Below are positions 22,372 through 32,867 of a stretch of DNA of 64,000 nt, in pieces (position 1 is the first letter of the stretch; each line of letters starts with the position of its first letter). Source of the stretch: Peronospora farinosa. Taxonomy: Eukaryota > Oomycota > Peronosporomycetes > Peronosporales > Peronosporaceae. Below the pieces are notes generated by a model. It saw nothing but the letters and a program-made list of their open reading frames with translations, had not been told where the DNA came from and did not search any database. The translations under genes and the position numbers were made by a program. The stretch is taken from the NCBI GenBank assembly GCA_947646735.1, contig CANTFK010000994.1:62001-126000 (forward strand), given 5' to 3'.

Positions 22372-23204
22372 AAAATCGAGAAGATGGCAAATTAGGACGC
22401 TCGCCAGGTTGGAATCTGGTACGAGCCGAGCGTTCTAATTGTTGCATCTTTGCATATGTGGAGAAACAGCCCAAGGAGGGGACGGGTATTCCAGTTAAGA
22501 TTGGAAATATATCGAAGATTGGAAATTACCCTGTGGTTCATGTTGCTTCTTTGAATGAACCTAATAATTTTGTTCGAGAAAGTTCAGTAGTGGAGTTGGA
22601 CTTATTGCCAGGCGAGTCTAGGGGGTACTGGAAATACCACGCCCCTACTAAATGGTTCAGGCAAGCGAAAGCCTCTGGAAAGGTCAACAACGACCATGCA
22701 AATTTGTTGTTCGATACTGGTGCCGAGATATCCATCCTGGATATCGCCTTTGCTCGTAAGGTAGGCTACCAAATTGATGAAAGTGAACGACAAGAATGTA
22801 TTGGTATTGGGGAAGCCGTATATACCACGGAGGGACGCACTCGCATCAAGGTCACTCTGAATGGGAACTTGGTGTACATCTTTAAGGTGTGGGTAGGCCC
22901 TATGGTAGGCCAAGATGCAATTTTGGGGATGGACTTCATGGTCCCAGCCGGTATCCGGTTAGACTTGGCCGACGAAACTCTTTGCCTCCCCGATGAGGTC
23001 AGGGTGCAGTTGACTGAGCGAAGGACACTGTATAATACTCGAGTATCGGATGTGAAATTGGGTCGGTATGTACAGATATCCGTTGGAGGATGTACGGAAG
23101 TGCCTCTCAAAAGGTCGACCTCAGAACAGCGAAAATTGTGGGTCACGAGAGGCGAAAGATGGGTGACCACCATGATACAAGGGATAGGGCGTCAACAGAT
23201 TTGA
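22332..23204 (+). pseudogene. E4 retropepsin
   Basis: Aspartic protease part of Pol in a frame different from Gag, overlapping it by 40 bp, as expected where Pol needs a frameshift. Active site NLLFDTGAEISIL at about 22705 and second hallmark QDAILGMDFMVP at about 22912. The frame closes at 23204 and the linker continues in other frames (23414-23902). Confidence 0.83.
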
Positions 23205-23779
23205 AGATAATAAACGTCAGCCCTCGCCCCTTAACATTGAACGAAGATACCAAGATAGGTATGTGGTTGACCGGGGATCAAGTTATGTGAACGCCAGGGT
23301 TTGTCTCGGTACGCTCTCGAAGATATGCGGAATGGCCAAACCTGGCCTACGAATCTACCACTGACCAAGTCGACCATCAGGTCGACCCAACGGAAGAAAA
23401 AGAGGGGCCACTAGTGGAGAGACCAGAATATAAGACTCCGTCACACATCTTACAGCGACCAGCCCCAGCCCCAATGATGAATATAACGCACCAACCGGTA
23501 CCCGACAGTGAAGAACAACCGTGCGAAGAGAGGGTGAATCGGCAGGAGGGGACCGCCCAAAAGCGGAGTGTATTTGAAGAAGACCTACATACAGTGACCA
23601 CCACCAATGAGAAGGAAGCCAAACCGGTAGACTTGTTACAGGCAGATGACCAGGTGTGTTCTTTCGAGAGTGGGGAACTTTGGGCCGAAGACATAAGGCC
23701 AGGGTGGGTGGTCGTACCGGAAGTGGACCCCTCATCTGAAGGCATTGCGTTAGAAGATATACAGATTCCTGATCCATAT

Positions 23780-24600
23780 GGGAACACTCCCGAAGAGGTG
23801 GACCGGTTGCGACAAATAATATGGAAGAAACGACATCTGCTGATGGGCAAAGGTAACGCCTTACCCCGGCCGCCCGAGGAGCGATGTGCGATATCGATGT
23901 AGGGAACGCAAGACCGATCGCGCAACGCGTACGAAAGGTGACCCCTCAATTCAGAGAGAAGCTAGCCGACCTGATCAAGGGACTGTTATCAGCAAAGATC
24001 ATTCAGCCTTCCACCTCGCCATGGGCCAGCCCAATTGTAATTATCGGCAGAAGAATGGGGTCGATATTCGATTGTGTATCGACTATCGGTTGGTGAATGA
24101 TCTCACCCAGCTCATGGTATACCCGATGCCGTTGATTAACGAATTACTGGAAGACTTGGATGGAGCTTTATGGTACTGTTCTCTTGATATGGCGAGTGGT
24201 TTTTGGGTCGTCAGTATGACCGAAAGGGCGAGACTAATCTCAGCTTTCGTTACTCCACTGGGACTATTTAATGGCTTCGGATGCCTTTCGGGCTAAATAA
24301 TGCGCCTCAGATGTATCAAAGGTTGTTGGATAATGCGTTATATGGATTCTTACGGATTTCGCCAGGGGCTGCCACAGAGGAAACGGAGGATTTGTTCGCA
24401 ACAGGGGAAACAGATGCAAAATCGGGCCTCTCTGTATTGGGTCGACGATCATACATTGAAGATATACTTGTTCCTGCCGAATCGTGGGACGTATTATGCC
24501 AGAAAGTGGATCTCGGCGTCGTTGGTGCAGAATTACGACGGCATGTATATGCCGGTAATGTTCACGAGCCGAACCCTCAAGTCAAACGAGGTGAACTTTA
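23780..24600 (+). pseudogene. E4 reverse transcriptase (internally deleted, altered active site)
   Basis: Recognisable landmarks: STSPWASPIVII, DIRLCIDYRLVNDLTQ, CSLDMASGFWVV (first Asp) and MPFGLNNAPQMYQRL, followed by RRSYIEDILVPAESWD. The last is the YxDD box with the first Asp changed to Glu. Frame changes occur near 23890, 24080 and 24290. After CQKVD the thumb and connection expected for the family are absent and sequence jumps to RNase H, so several hundred bases have been deleted. Confidence 0.83.
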
Positions 24601-24932
24601 GCACGTGGAAAAGGAAGTGCTGGAGTTGTTACGAATATTGGGAACTTGCTTCACGATGTTGGTCACCCGAACTCTTAAGATTCTGAGAGACATTCTACAC
24701 TAGCCTGGTTAGTGAAGTCTTCAGGGTTGCAAGGTCGCTTAGGAAATTGGGCCGCTCTGTTGTCACAGTGGACTTTGGCGATTGTGAAATGCAAGAAAGG
24801 CGAAGACCAGGTACTGGGGGCGTTAGAAGCCAGTATTACGCCTCGAAAAAATGTAGACTCAATTCTGTCGTCTATTGCTCCCAAGAAGCAATCCAGGCAA
24901 GTGGTCGACCTACCGACGCCCACAGTGGAACC
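24500..24932 (+). pseudogene. E4 first (retroviral-type) RNase H, partial
   Basis: Only the C-terminal half is left: PVMFTSRTLKSNEVNFSTW, then after frame changes SGLQGRLGNWAALLSQWTLAIVKCKKGEDQVLGALE, the usual RNase H ending in which VLGALE replaces the more common ADALS. The first catalytic Asp was lost with the deletion. Confidence 0.7.
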
Positions 24933-24933
24933 G

Positions 24934-25330
24934 AAAGAAGAACTGTATGTGATGAGTTTCGATGGGTCGGCCCGGGTGAAACAAGAGGGAGGTGCTTGCA
25001 GCGCTATGACTCCCTGTATGGACTATAGTTGCAGCTGCATCGAAATATCTCGACAAGTCTACGCTGAATGAAGCTGAATATGAGGGCATGTTACTGGGTT
25101 TTGACCTGTTGGAGCCAATGTAGCGACGGCGTTTGATTATTTGTGGAGACTCCAATCTGGTTATAAGACAGATGCGCGGAGAGATTGAATGCAAAGCTTC
25201 AGGTTTATCCCCGTTGCGGGCCAAGGCGTTGAGTAAGCTCCAGTCGTGGCCCACCCATGCTGTCCTACACGTGAAACGAGACTGGAATCAGAGCGCAGAC
25301 CAGTTGGCCAGTACAGCTTTACATCAGCAG
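24934..25330 (+). pseudogene. E4 second RNase H domain
   Basis: A separate RNase H fold after the retroviral one. All four acidic positions can be seen: VMSFDGSARV (Asp), LNEAEYEGMLLGFDLL (Glu), VICGDSNLVIRQM (Asp) and SADQLASTAL (Asp). The VKRDWNQSAD ending is typical of cellular or archaeal-like RNase H rather than the retroviral type. It is broken by frame changes between 25000 and 25130. Additional RNase H domains of this kind are known from LTR elements of plants and oomycetes. Confidence 0.75.
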
Positions 25331-27127
25331 CAAGGGGTCGAGTCGATACCAAGAGGAGAGTGGTCAGGTCTAGAAACAATCAATCGGCTGCCAGAGGTGC
25401 TGGTCCCTAGAGACCGAGGTCAGTCGGTCAAGCTATCTGCGGTGACGAGATCACGGCTCCTCGTCAAAATATCGGGAGAGGTCATGCAAGAAGATGTGGT
25501 ACAACAACTCCGGATGGATAGGATCCGAGATGCACAAGAAGAGGAGAGCTGGGTACGCGAGTTGAAGGCATATTTGAAGGGAGAATGGAAGGACTTGTCA
25601 GTGGAAGCGGCCAGAAACTGCAGCAAAATGTCGGAGGATTACGAGATAAGTGAAGAAGGACTGCTGGTGTACTGCCCCGGCCAGAGAATCAAGGGAGACG
25701 ACCGAGACATAACTGCCAGATTGGTGATACCTGAGAGTCTCCAAGCCGACGTCCTCCATCATTATCATACGAGTGTGGAAGGCGGCCATCAGGGTATCGG
25801 GCGTACTTATCATCGGATCCGACGATATTATCATTGGAGAGGTCTATTCCGGAGTGTTCAGAAATATGTGGGTCAGTGTATGGATTGTGAGACTGGGATG
25901 GGGAGGCCCATTTTACAAGGGAAGTCTCCAGGGAATGTTAAAGCGACGTACCCTTTCCAAATTGTCGCGATGGACCACATACCATCTCTCCCCAAGTCAC
26001 ATAAAGGAAATACGGAACTACTGATCTGGGTCGACCTGTTCACAGGTTATGTGATGGCTAAAGCAAGTGCGTCACGGACGGCCCAGACAGTAGCTGAAGG
26101 ATATGAAGAATGCGTGTTCCGCCGTTTTGGTGCCAGTGAGACGATCCGTCACGATCGGGAACCGGGGTTTATGTCGGACTTCTTCCTAGCTTTCAGCCGT
26201 ATGGTGGGTCAACGTCAGAGAGCGACCATGGCCTACCGACCTCAAGCGAACGGCACTGCGGAGAGAATGGTCCAGACTCTAACAAGATCGCTCAAGATGT
26301 ACGTAGCCGACGTGGGACAGCGAGACTGGGATGAATACGCGGAACGATTAACGTTCGCGTTATATACGGCTCAAGACAGAGTACGTGAGGAAACACCGTT
26401 CTATCTGGTACATGGATGGGATGCTAGGACCACTCTTGAGACTATGTTACCGGTGGTGAACACTCGACGTCGAGACTCAGGACCTCGGAGATGGAGATAT
26501 CGGATTCAGAGTCACTATCAGCGAGCAAGAGACCAAGTCAACGAGAGTTTACGGGCGGCTAGTCAGGCTCGGGTGCAAGCACAAAATGAAGGGGTAGTAG
26601 GCCACGAAATTCAGCCAGGGGCCCGGGTATGGCTATACTTGGACCGAGTGAAGGAGGGGTATGCCAAAAAATTGGCCCACCTATGGCACGGACCGTTCCG
26701 AGTCCAGGAGTTAGTTGGAGATCATGCGATACGTCTGGAGTTACGAGGTACAGAATACAGACTATTCCCAATCGTGCACATCTCCAAGCTCAAGCCCGTC
26801 AGAGAGTTCCCCGATCGACCGAACAGCGAGCTGATAGTGGATGGAACAGATCGAGTCGACTTCGATGAATGTCTGTTACCAGAAGACAGCTGGGTGCGGG
26901 AGTTGGAAGAGGGCGAGTATGAAGTCGAAGAAATTTTAGAGAGTCGTACAGGCAAGAAGACTCGGTATGGGAGGCAACAACGAGAATTTTTCGTGCAATG
27001 GAAGGGACACCCTGACCCCTCGTGGGTGGACGAAGTGGATCTGAATTGCGGAGCCTTACTCCGGGACTTCGAGCGCAAGAAGACAAGCCATAAACGCTTC
27101 GAAGTAATGCAAAGCCATGAAAACTAG
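25133..27127 (+). CDS. E4 integrase with chromodomain (664-codon open frame, part of pol)
   Basis: The longest intact part of E4 pol; the frame begins inside the second RNase H. Integrase parts: zinc-binding H..H..C..C (HHYHTSVEGGHQG to CMDC, 25755-25895), core AMDHIPSLP (Asp, near 25970), IRHDREPGFMSDF (Asp, near 26150) and QANGTAERMVQ (Glu, near 26255). Then a GPF-like module (LWHGPFRVQELVG), FPIVHISKLKPV and a C-terminal chromodomain (YEVEEILESR to FFVQWKGHPDPSWV, 26920-27090), which in related elements targets integration to chromatin marks. It is uninterrupted, in contrast to the upstream pol parts. Confidence 0.88.
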   Translation: MIICGDSNLVIRQMRGEIECKASGLSPLRAKALSKLQSWPTHAVLHVKRDWNQSADQLASTALHQQQGVESIPRGEWSGLETINRLPEVLVPRDRGQSVKLSAVTRSRLLVKISGEVMQEDVVQQLRMDRIRDAQEEESWVRELKAYLKGEWKDLSVEAARNCSKMSEDYEISEEGLLVYCPGQRIKGDDRDITARLVIPESLQADVLHHYHTSVEGGHQGIGRTYHRIRRYYHWRGLFRSVQKYVGQCMDCETGMGRPILQGKSPGNVKATYPFQIVAMDHIPSLPKSHKGNTELLIWVDLFTGYVMAKASASRTAQTVAEGYEECVFRRFGASETIRHDREPGFMSDFFLAFSRMVGQRQRATMAYRPQANGTAERMVQTLTRSLKMYVADVGQRDWDEYAERLTFALYTAQDRVREETPFYLVHGWDARTTLETMLPVVNTRRRDSGPRRWRYRIQSHYQRARDQVNESLRAASQARVQAQNEGVVGHEIQPGARVWLYLDRVKEGYAKKLAHLWHGPFRVQELVGDHAIRLELRGTEYRLFPIVHISKLKPVREFPDRPNSELIVDGTDRVDFDECLLPEDSWVRELEEGEYEVEEILESRTGKKTRYGRQQREFFVQWKGHPDPSWVDEVDLNCGALLRDFERKKTSHKRFEVMQSHEN

Positions 27128-29175
27128 CCGGCGGTAGCAAGTTTCTTGGAGGGTGGACCGATTCCCTCAATGGTCGGCCCAGCCCCTCGTTGGAAGACTT
27201 GGGTCGCCTGCGGGGCGGCCTTGAATTTTCAAGAGTTAAGGGTATAGGAGAATGGAGAACAAAGGAGGGCGATTACCAAGATCAATCAGAACAGAGGAAA
27301 GCATGGCAAGGGGAGATAGAAGATGGACAAGCACACAAAATAGGATCGAAGAGAAAAGAAGATTCATGTTCAAGGGAAGACCTAAACGGATGGTCCAAAC
27401 TTGCCTTTGAGGCGTAGAACTAGAGCGCCAGGATGGGGCACAGAAGACAAACGATACTGGGTGAGCCACGGCCACGCGGAATCCGACACCCGAAGGGCTC
27501 AAGCAGGTCGACCGGGTCCGACCCCTCTTCACGACCAGGGAACTAATAAACCACACGGCGGGTTCGAGAAAGGTGACGGAAGAAGGGATCCAGGAAGATG
27601 TCGAGATCGCAGTGGCCCTTGCTCATCCCAATGAAGATAAGGTCGACCACCTCCCGCCAAGCTCGAGTTGCCCGACTCCGACGCTTCTTCCGCGCGTTTT
27701 AGTAGGACGCGAGGAAAGAGTTCGCTCGCGCTTGGTCCTTGGAGATCCACAAGCAGTGGGTCGCCTCCCAAAGAGCTTGACTATGCTCTTCGTCAAACTG
27801 GATGTAGGCCGCTGCCAACTGGGCGAACCAGCCAACAGGTCGGAAGGAATCAGGCTGCATGGGAACACGAGCAATGCAGCCTGATTCCAGCAAGCGCTGG
27901 ATCATTGGAGGGTTCATCAGCGACCTCTTCCATTTGGGGGGGCGGTCGAGGTTTCCGTCTGGAGGGCCGAACCAACCCCAAGGTAGATCCAGCTGGTCAA
28001 CCAAGTCTGTGGAAGACATTGTAACAATGCACCACGAATTGACCAGGTCGACCGGCCAAGGTGCCACTTCCGCGGCGAAGAAGGTCTTCGACTGCATGTA
28101 CCCTGGGATCATGACATCCTTGGGAAGCAGGCTGGAGTCGGCCAAAAGGGGCGAAGTGTTGTCCGCGACAGTAGGCGCACTCTTGTTTTTCTCCGCAGAC
28201 GACTCGGTCTCCGAGTCCGATGTCCCGAACATCGCCCGTTTCAACGAGAGGCCGGTAGCCGAGGTGGCCCTCGATGGAGGAGTGGACGTCGACGGAAGAC
28301 GTACAGGGTTCGCACTGGCAGGGCGCCGACTAGCAGAACAAGACTTGGCCAGAGCCGCCCGAAGGGTCTCGCTGTCGTCGCTGAGGTCGTCGTCCGAAGA
28401 CTCAAGCACGACAGGGGAACGACCACCAGAGACCGCCGACGGTGGTATCGCAGAGGCGTCGGGCTTCGGAAGCTTGGAGGCTTTGGCGGGTACCCGGGGT
28501 GACGGCCGCCGGGACCGATTTCCAAGAGCTTTCGCCGGCCGCGAAGGGGAACATGCGGCCGGGGGCGAAGCTGCCGAAGGAGTAGCTGGTCCCGGAGGTG
28601 GCCCGTAAGAGAAGTCGACATGGTCGAGCTCTGCGGCGAGAAGCGAGTACCGGCTTCGGATGTGGTCGACCTTCCATCGAAGACGTTCCACCAGTGCAGT
28701 CTCGCGCTGGAGAGCTTCGCGAAGTTGGGTCACCAGCCGGGAATTGTCGCGCAGTGTCTCCTCCAACCGCTCACAACGAGTGGCCAACAAGGCGGCCGAA
28801 GGGGGAGGACACCTAGCCGACCCTCGCAGTCTTCGATGCGGCGGGAATGGGCGTCCGCGAGAGCTTGCAATTCCCGCAGAGCTGCCCGTACGTTGACGGG
28901 TACGGAAGACGGACGGTCAACCATGGGGGTCGGCGTGACAGGAGCATCTGCTGTTTTGGCAGGAGGCAAAGCGGTGGAAACAGGAGAGCTGTGAACGACA
29001 ACAGTTTCAGCAGCACTCAACGGCGAAGACACCGACCCGGGAAGGTCGGCCAAGGACGCCTCTCTACATGGAGAGGCAACCGAAGGCGCGACGGCGATTG
29101 AAGTCGGCTCTTCAGACGGTGGGTCAGCGGACGGTGGGTCAGCAGATGAGGGGTTAGAACCAGGGGCGATTGAAG

Positions 29176-29227
29176 GCGCTGGGGCGACCGAGGTCGGCTC
29201 TTTAGTCGACCTCGGTCGCCCCAGCGC
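29176..29227. repeat. 21-bp perfect inverted repeat
   Basis: Arms 29176-29196 and 29207-29227 are exact reverse complements, with a 10-base loop. Confidence 0.92.
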
Positions 29228-29232
29228 GTTCA

Positions 29233-29283
29233 GTCTGCTGACCCACCGTCCGCTGTGGATCAGCGGACGGTGGGTCAGCAGAC
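29233..29283. repeat. 22-bp perfect inverted repeat
   Basis: Arms 29233-29254 and 29262-29283 are exact reverse complements, with a 7-base loop. It lies 5 bp after the preceding hairpin. Confidence 0.92.
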
Positions 29284-29436
29284 GGTGGATCAGAACCAGG
29301 GAAAGACATGGCTGGACAGACACGAGTTAGAGGTGGATGAGCAACAAAGGGGACAGTGAAGGACCTACGTGACGAAGGAAGTGAAGACATGCGCGTGCAT
29401 AATCCGTTGTACGGTTGAGCAAGTGCAGGGGGCGGC

Positions 29437-30379
29437 TGTGGTGAAGTGCTAATTTTGTGATGTGGAGGTCCCGGACTCAAGTTGGATTCAGAGTATAGGC
29501 CGTGGGTCAGGGACAGGGGACCAGAGAGACAGGGGCCTCGAAGGGGAGCGACCGTTGGTGGAGGACAATCCGCAGGATCTGCCGAAGAAAAATCAGTATC
29601 AGGGTACCGGTTAACCGTTACCGAAGGGAGTTGATCATGGCCGCTCATTGATCGACCTGCCCCCTCGGGGTTCAGCGACTCCGGACCAGTTAATACAAGG
29701 GTCAGACCAGTCGACGCAAGGAATCAGAGCTTCAGGCAAGGATAGAGTAAAGGAGTTAAAAGGATAGGACTATATTAAATACTACTCAATTTGCGATCTA
29801 CTTGGCAAGTCTTCGTCGCGCTGTAAAGGAACTCTATTCTGGCCACACGCCTGTTCCGGGGAAGGGATATATTTGGACCCCCCCCCCCGTTGAAGACAGT
29901 TGTGTAGCGAAGTTCAAGTGCGAATAGAGCTCCAGGATATATTTGGCCTGTGAGCTCGTTCGAGTAGCAACACCCCCCAAGACCCGCTACCGGAAGCGGT
30001 CTCCCTCACCTCACGGTCTGGGAGCAAAGTAAAGGTCAGGTGGTTAATACCCCTGAAACAGAAGGAAAAGGCCAGGGACGACAAGCGCCCCTGAAGAATT
30101 TGGCTCTAAGTCCACTCTCGACAAGGTCTATCGAGTGGCCACCTACCGGCCCACCAAGTGAAGCATATCCACTCGAGGCCCCCCAGGTCTACCTCCCTCA
30201 AGGCAGACATCTACATCGTCACCAAGTCCTCCGAAGAGTGCAACCCGCCAGCCGACGGGTACACAAGGTGAGAGAAGGTTCATACGCGGCATCGGGGTAC
30301 CCCCTCCGACAGTCGGCAGTCCGGCACAGTGAGTGGTTTGGGGTCTCATCATACAATTTTGAGAACCCACTCCACCACA
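29437..30379 (+). repeat. E4 3' LTR
   Basis: 943 bp, TGTGGTGAAG to CTCCACCACA, preceded by GCAGGGGGCGGC. It has a different first 90 bp (GTGCTAATTTTGTGATGTGG) from E3 and E5, only one minisatellite-like unit (29645-29670) and a single poly-C module. It is a shorter LTR subtype of the same family. Confidence 0.88.
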
Positions 30380-30575
30380 AGTCCAAGTAACCATTTTTAT
30401 GGAAGGACTCCATACTGGAATCGCCAGAACAGAAGCTTTCCGTGTCCAGCCTTCGACTTTCGAAAAGGCCGTGAGCATAGCGTTTAACGCTAAATTTAAT
30501 TTTAAATCCGCTCGCTATGGTCTGCCATGGTATAATTCAAATTCCTCTCATAGTGCGGAACCACTATGATTAAGC
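30380..30575 (+). pseudogene. E1 gag, C-terminal part
   Basis: Gag resumes after E4 with VTIFMEGLHTGIARTEAFRV and STFEKAVSIAFNAKF, the bases continuing exactly what E0 has at 30-1 on the other strand. It stops at the palindrome that marks the loss of pol. Confidence 0.78.
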
Positions 30576-30589
30576 GTATACGCTTAATC
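30568..30589. repeat. 22-bp perfect palindrome at E1 deletion junction
   Basis: Half-site GATTAAGCGTA is followed immediately by its reverse complement. It separates the end of gag from the C-terminal part of integrase. Confidence 0.9.
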
Positions 30590-31096
30590 TGCCGCGCAAA
30601 TTGCGTACGCACCCCGTGTTCTATGTTGGCATGCTCAAGCCGTATCGGGATTCATCCCAAGTGAACACTAAGGCGCTCGCGCCGAGCTCATCGGCATTGC
30701 CGCGGGACGCATCATCTGCACCAAAAGTTAAATCTTACCCTCCACTCGGGTTTGACTCTGCTCCAACGACTCGAGGCGGGAGTATATCGTCTGCACAGTC
30801 TCACGGAGATACTTCACCTCTTGAAGTAGTTTGGCACGAACTTGTGCCGGTACACCGGCTCCCTCCAGCATTGCTTGATGGACAGAGGAATCTTCAGTTC
30901 CATGTGGAAAGTCTACAATAGAAGCGTCGCCGCCATGGTCAAAACCAGTATCTGGTGAAGTGGCGTGGATATCTTGAGTCGTGGAACTCATGGGAGTTCG
31001 AGGTTCCCCTTCGGCAGGATTGCCCATACGCCGTGGGCGTTTTTGAGCGTCGTGCGCAGGGCCAACCTGTTGGCGCTGACGCTTCTCACCAGTAGT
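30590..31096 (+). pseudogene. E1 integrase C terminus with chromodomain
   Basis: Starts LNLPRKLRTHPVFYVGMLKP, the same block that ends the E6 integrase, and runs through a Ser/Ala-rich linker to a chromodomain (QYLVKWRGYLESWNSWEF, then CPYAVGVFERR). One in-frame TAG lies near 30919, so it is a pseudogene. The same DNA from 30728 is also open on the minus strand as the end of the E1 opposite-strand ORF. Confidence 0.72.
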
Positions 31097-31345
31097 GGTG
31101 GGGGTAAGCGAGTTAGCGGCCTCGGTCTGTCGTGAACTCGCGGCTACAGGTGTAGCCGAAACATTGGGGTGCTGGGTAGCAGACGCATAATGCGTTCGTT
31201 GAGATTTCCATTTTCCTCGGGCCTTCAGTTTAGCGTAATCGTTACGCATTTTCCGTTCGAGACGAACATTTGCCACATCGGCACTTGCCCGTAAGGCCCA
31301 CATGCTGTTTAAACGTCGCGCATAATGCGCCCAGTGGCTAAATGC
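30728..31345 (-). pseudogene. E1 opposite-strand ORF, 3' half
   Basis: Minus-strand frame with a basic segment (ADVANVRLERKMRNDYAKLK), a Thr/Ser/Gln-rich linker, and a C-terminal coiled coil (QVRAKLLQEVKYLRETVQTI..LESLEQSQTRVEGKI) before a stop at 30728. Its 5' half lies at 36304-36911, beyond the inserted E5. Bases 31097-31345 have no sense-strand partner, so they are not merely the shadow of the chromodomain. Confidence 0.5.
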
Positions 31346-32696
31346 TGTGGTGGAGTGGGTTCTCAAAATTGTATGATGAGACCCCAAACCACTCACTGTG
31401 CCGGACTGCCGACTGTCGGAGGGGGTACCCCGATGCCGCGTATGAACCTTCTCTCACCTTGTGTACCCGTCGGCTGGCGGGTTGCACTCTTCGGAGGACT
31501 TGGTGACGATGTAGATGTCTGCCTTGAGGGAGGTAGACCTGGGGGGCCTCGAGTGGATATGCTTCACTCGGTGGGCCGGTAGGTGGCCACTCGATCGACC
31601 TTGTCGAGAGTGGACTTAGAGCCAAATTCTTCAGGGGCGCTTGTCGTCCCTGGCCTTTTCCTTCTGTTTCAGGGGTATTAACCACCTGACCTTTACGTTG
31701 CTCCCCGACCTTGAGGTGAGGGAGACCGCTTCCGGTAGCGGGTCTTGGGGGGTGTTGCTACTCGAACGAGCTCACAGGCCAAATATATCCTGGAGCTCTA
31801 TTCGCACTTGAACTTCGCTACACAACTGTCTTCGACGGGGGGGCCAGAATATATCCCTTCCCGGAACAGTATATAGCTTAGAGCAAGCTCTTCTTGGGTG
31901 ACGGAGTCGTGCCACGTGGGGTTCAACTCGCACTTGTGTCGGACCACACGCCTGTCTTCAACGGGGGGGGGGGGCAAATATATCCCTCCCCGGAACAGGC
32001 GTGTGGCCAGACTCGAGTTCCTTTACAGCGCGACGAAGACTTGCCAAGTACATCGCAAATTGAGTAGTATTGATATAGTCCTATCCTTTTAACTCCTTTA
32101 CTCTATCCTTTCCTGAGCTCTGATTCCTTGCGTCGACTGGTCTGATCCTTGTATTAACTGGTCAGGAGTAGCTGAACCCCGAGGGGCCGAGGTCGACCAA
32201 TGAGGGACCGGGTCGACCAATGAGGGACCCAGGTCGACCTATGAGGGACACGGGTCTACCAACGAGGGGCCGGGTCGACCGACGAGGGACCCAGGTCGAC
32301 CAATGAGGGACCAGGTCGACCGATGAGGGACCGGGTCGACCGACGAGAGACCCAGGTCTTCCGATGAGGGACCGGGTCGACCGCTGATGGACCGGGTCTA
32401 CCGACGAGGAGTCGAGGTTGACCGATGAGGGACCTGTTCGACCAATGAGGGACCGAGTCGACCAATGAGGGCCATGGTCGACTCCCTTCGGTACCGGTTA
32501 AACGTTACCCTGGTAATGAACTCTCCTTTGTTTGTCTTTCACGTTCTCAGCCAACTGTCGCTTCACTCCGAGGTTCCCTTTATCTCCGGTCCCTTCTCTC
32601 TGGTGCGTGGTCCCTTCTACCTAGTCCACGGCCCCTTTTCCCTTCAATCCAACTGGCCCCTGGGTTCTTCACAATTTAGGAAAGCACTTCACCACA
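31346..32696 (-). repeat. E5 3' LTR
   Basis: 1,351 bp, nearly identical to 34934-36303. Holds a minisatellite block at 32180-32476 and poly-G (poly-C on the element strand) runs near 31840 and 31965. Confidence 0.88.
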
Positions 32697-32867
32697 GCCG
32701 CCCCTTGCGCTTGCTCAGCCGTACAGCGGCTTGAGCATGAGCATGTATTCCCACGTCAATCACGTAGGGTTATTTGCTTGCTCTTTGGTTGGTAGTCCGT
32801 GGCCAACCTGGGTCACTCCAGCTGTGGTTTCATCCTTCGATACAGTGAGCTGCATTCTTGAGTGACT

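Larger units (their letters stand above)
27699..29309 (-). pseudogene. opposite-strand ORF of E4 (Ser/Pro-rich, coiled coil)
   Basis: Minus-strand frame between integrase and 3' LTR, starting at an ATG (29309) 128 bp from the LTR and stopping at 27699. N terminus with PSADPPSADPPSEEP repeats, then a coiled coil (ALRELQALADAHSRRIED and CERLEETLRDNSRLVTQLRE), a Ser/Pro/acidic linker and a C-terminal region with MIPGYMQSKTFF and QALWEATHCLWISKDQAR. Two frame breaks are seen: inverted duplications at 29176-29283, and a frame change near 28790. The plus strand here has no comparable frame with known motifs. I recognise no family; expression is not shown. Confidence 0.5.
20248..30379 (+). mobile_element. 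E4, Ty3/Gypsy element with chromodomain and second RNase H
   Basis: Same terminal sequences as E3 and E5 and target duplication AGTC (20244-20247 and 30380-30383). Layout: 87 bp remnant of the 5' LTR, gag, protease, reverse transcriptase, two RNase H domains, integrase with chromodomain, opposite-strand ORF, 3' LTR (29437-30379). The 5' LTR is cut at 20334 and joined to the gag leader, removing the primer site, and the polymerase has an internal deletion, so this copy cannot replicate by itself. Confidence 0.88.
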
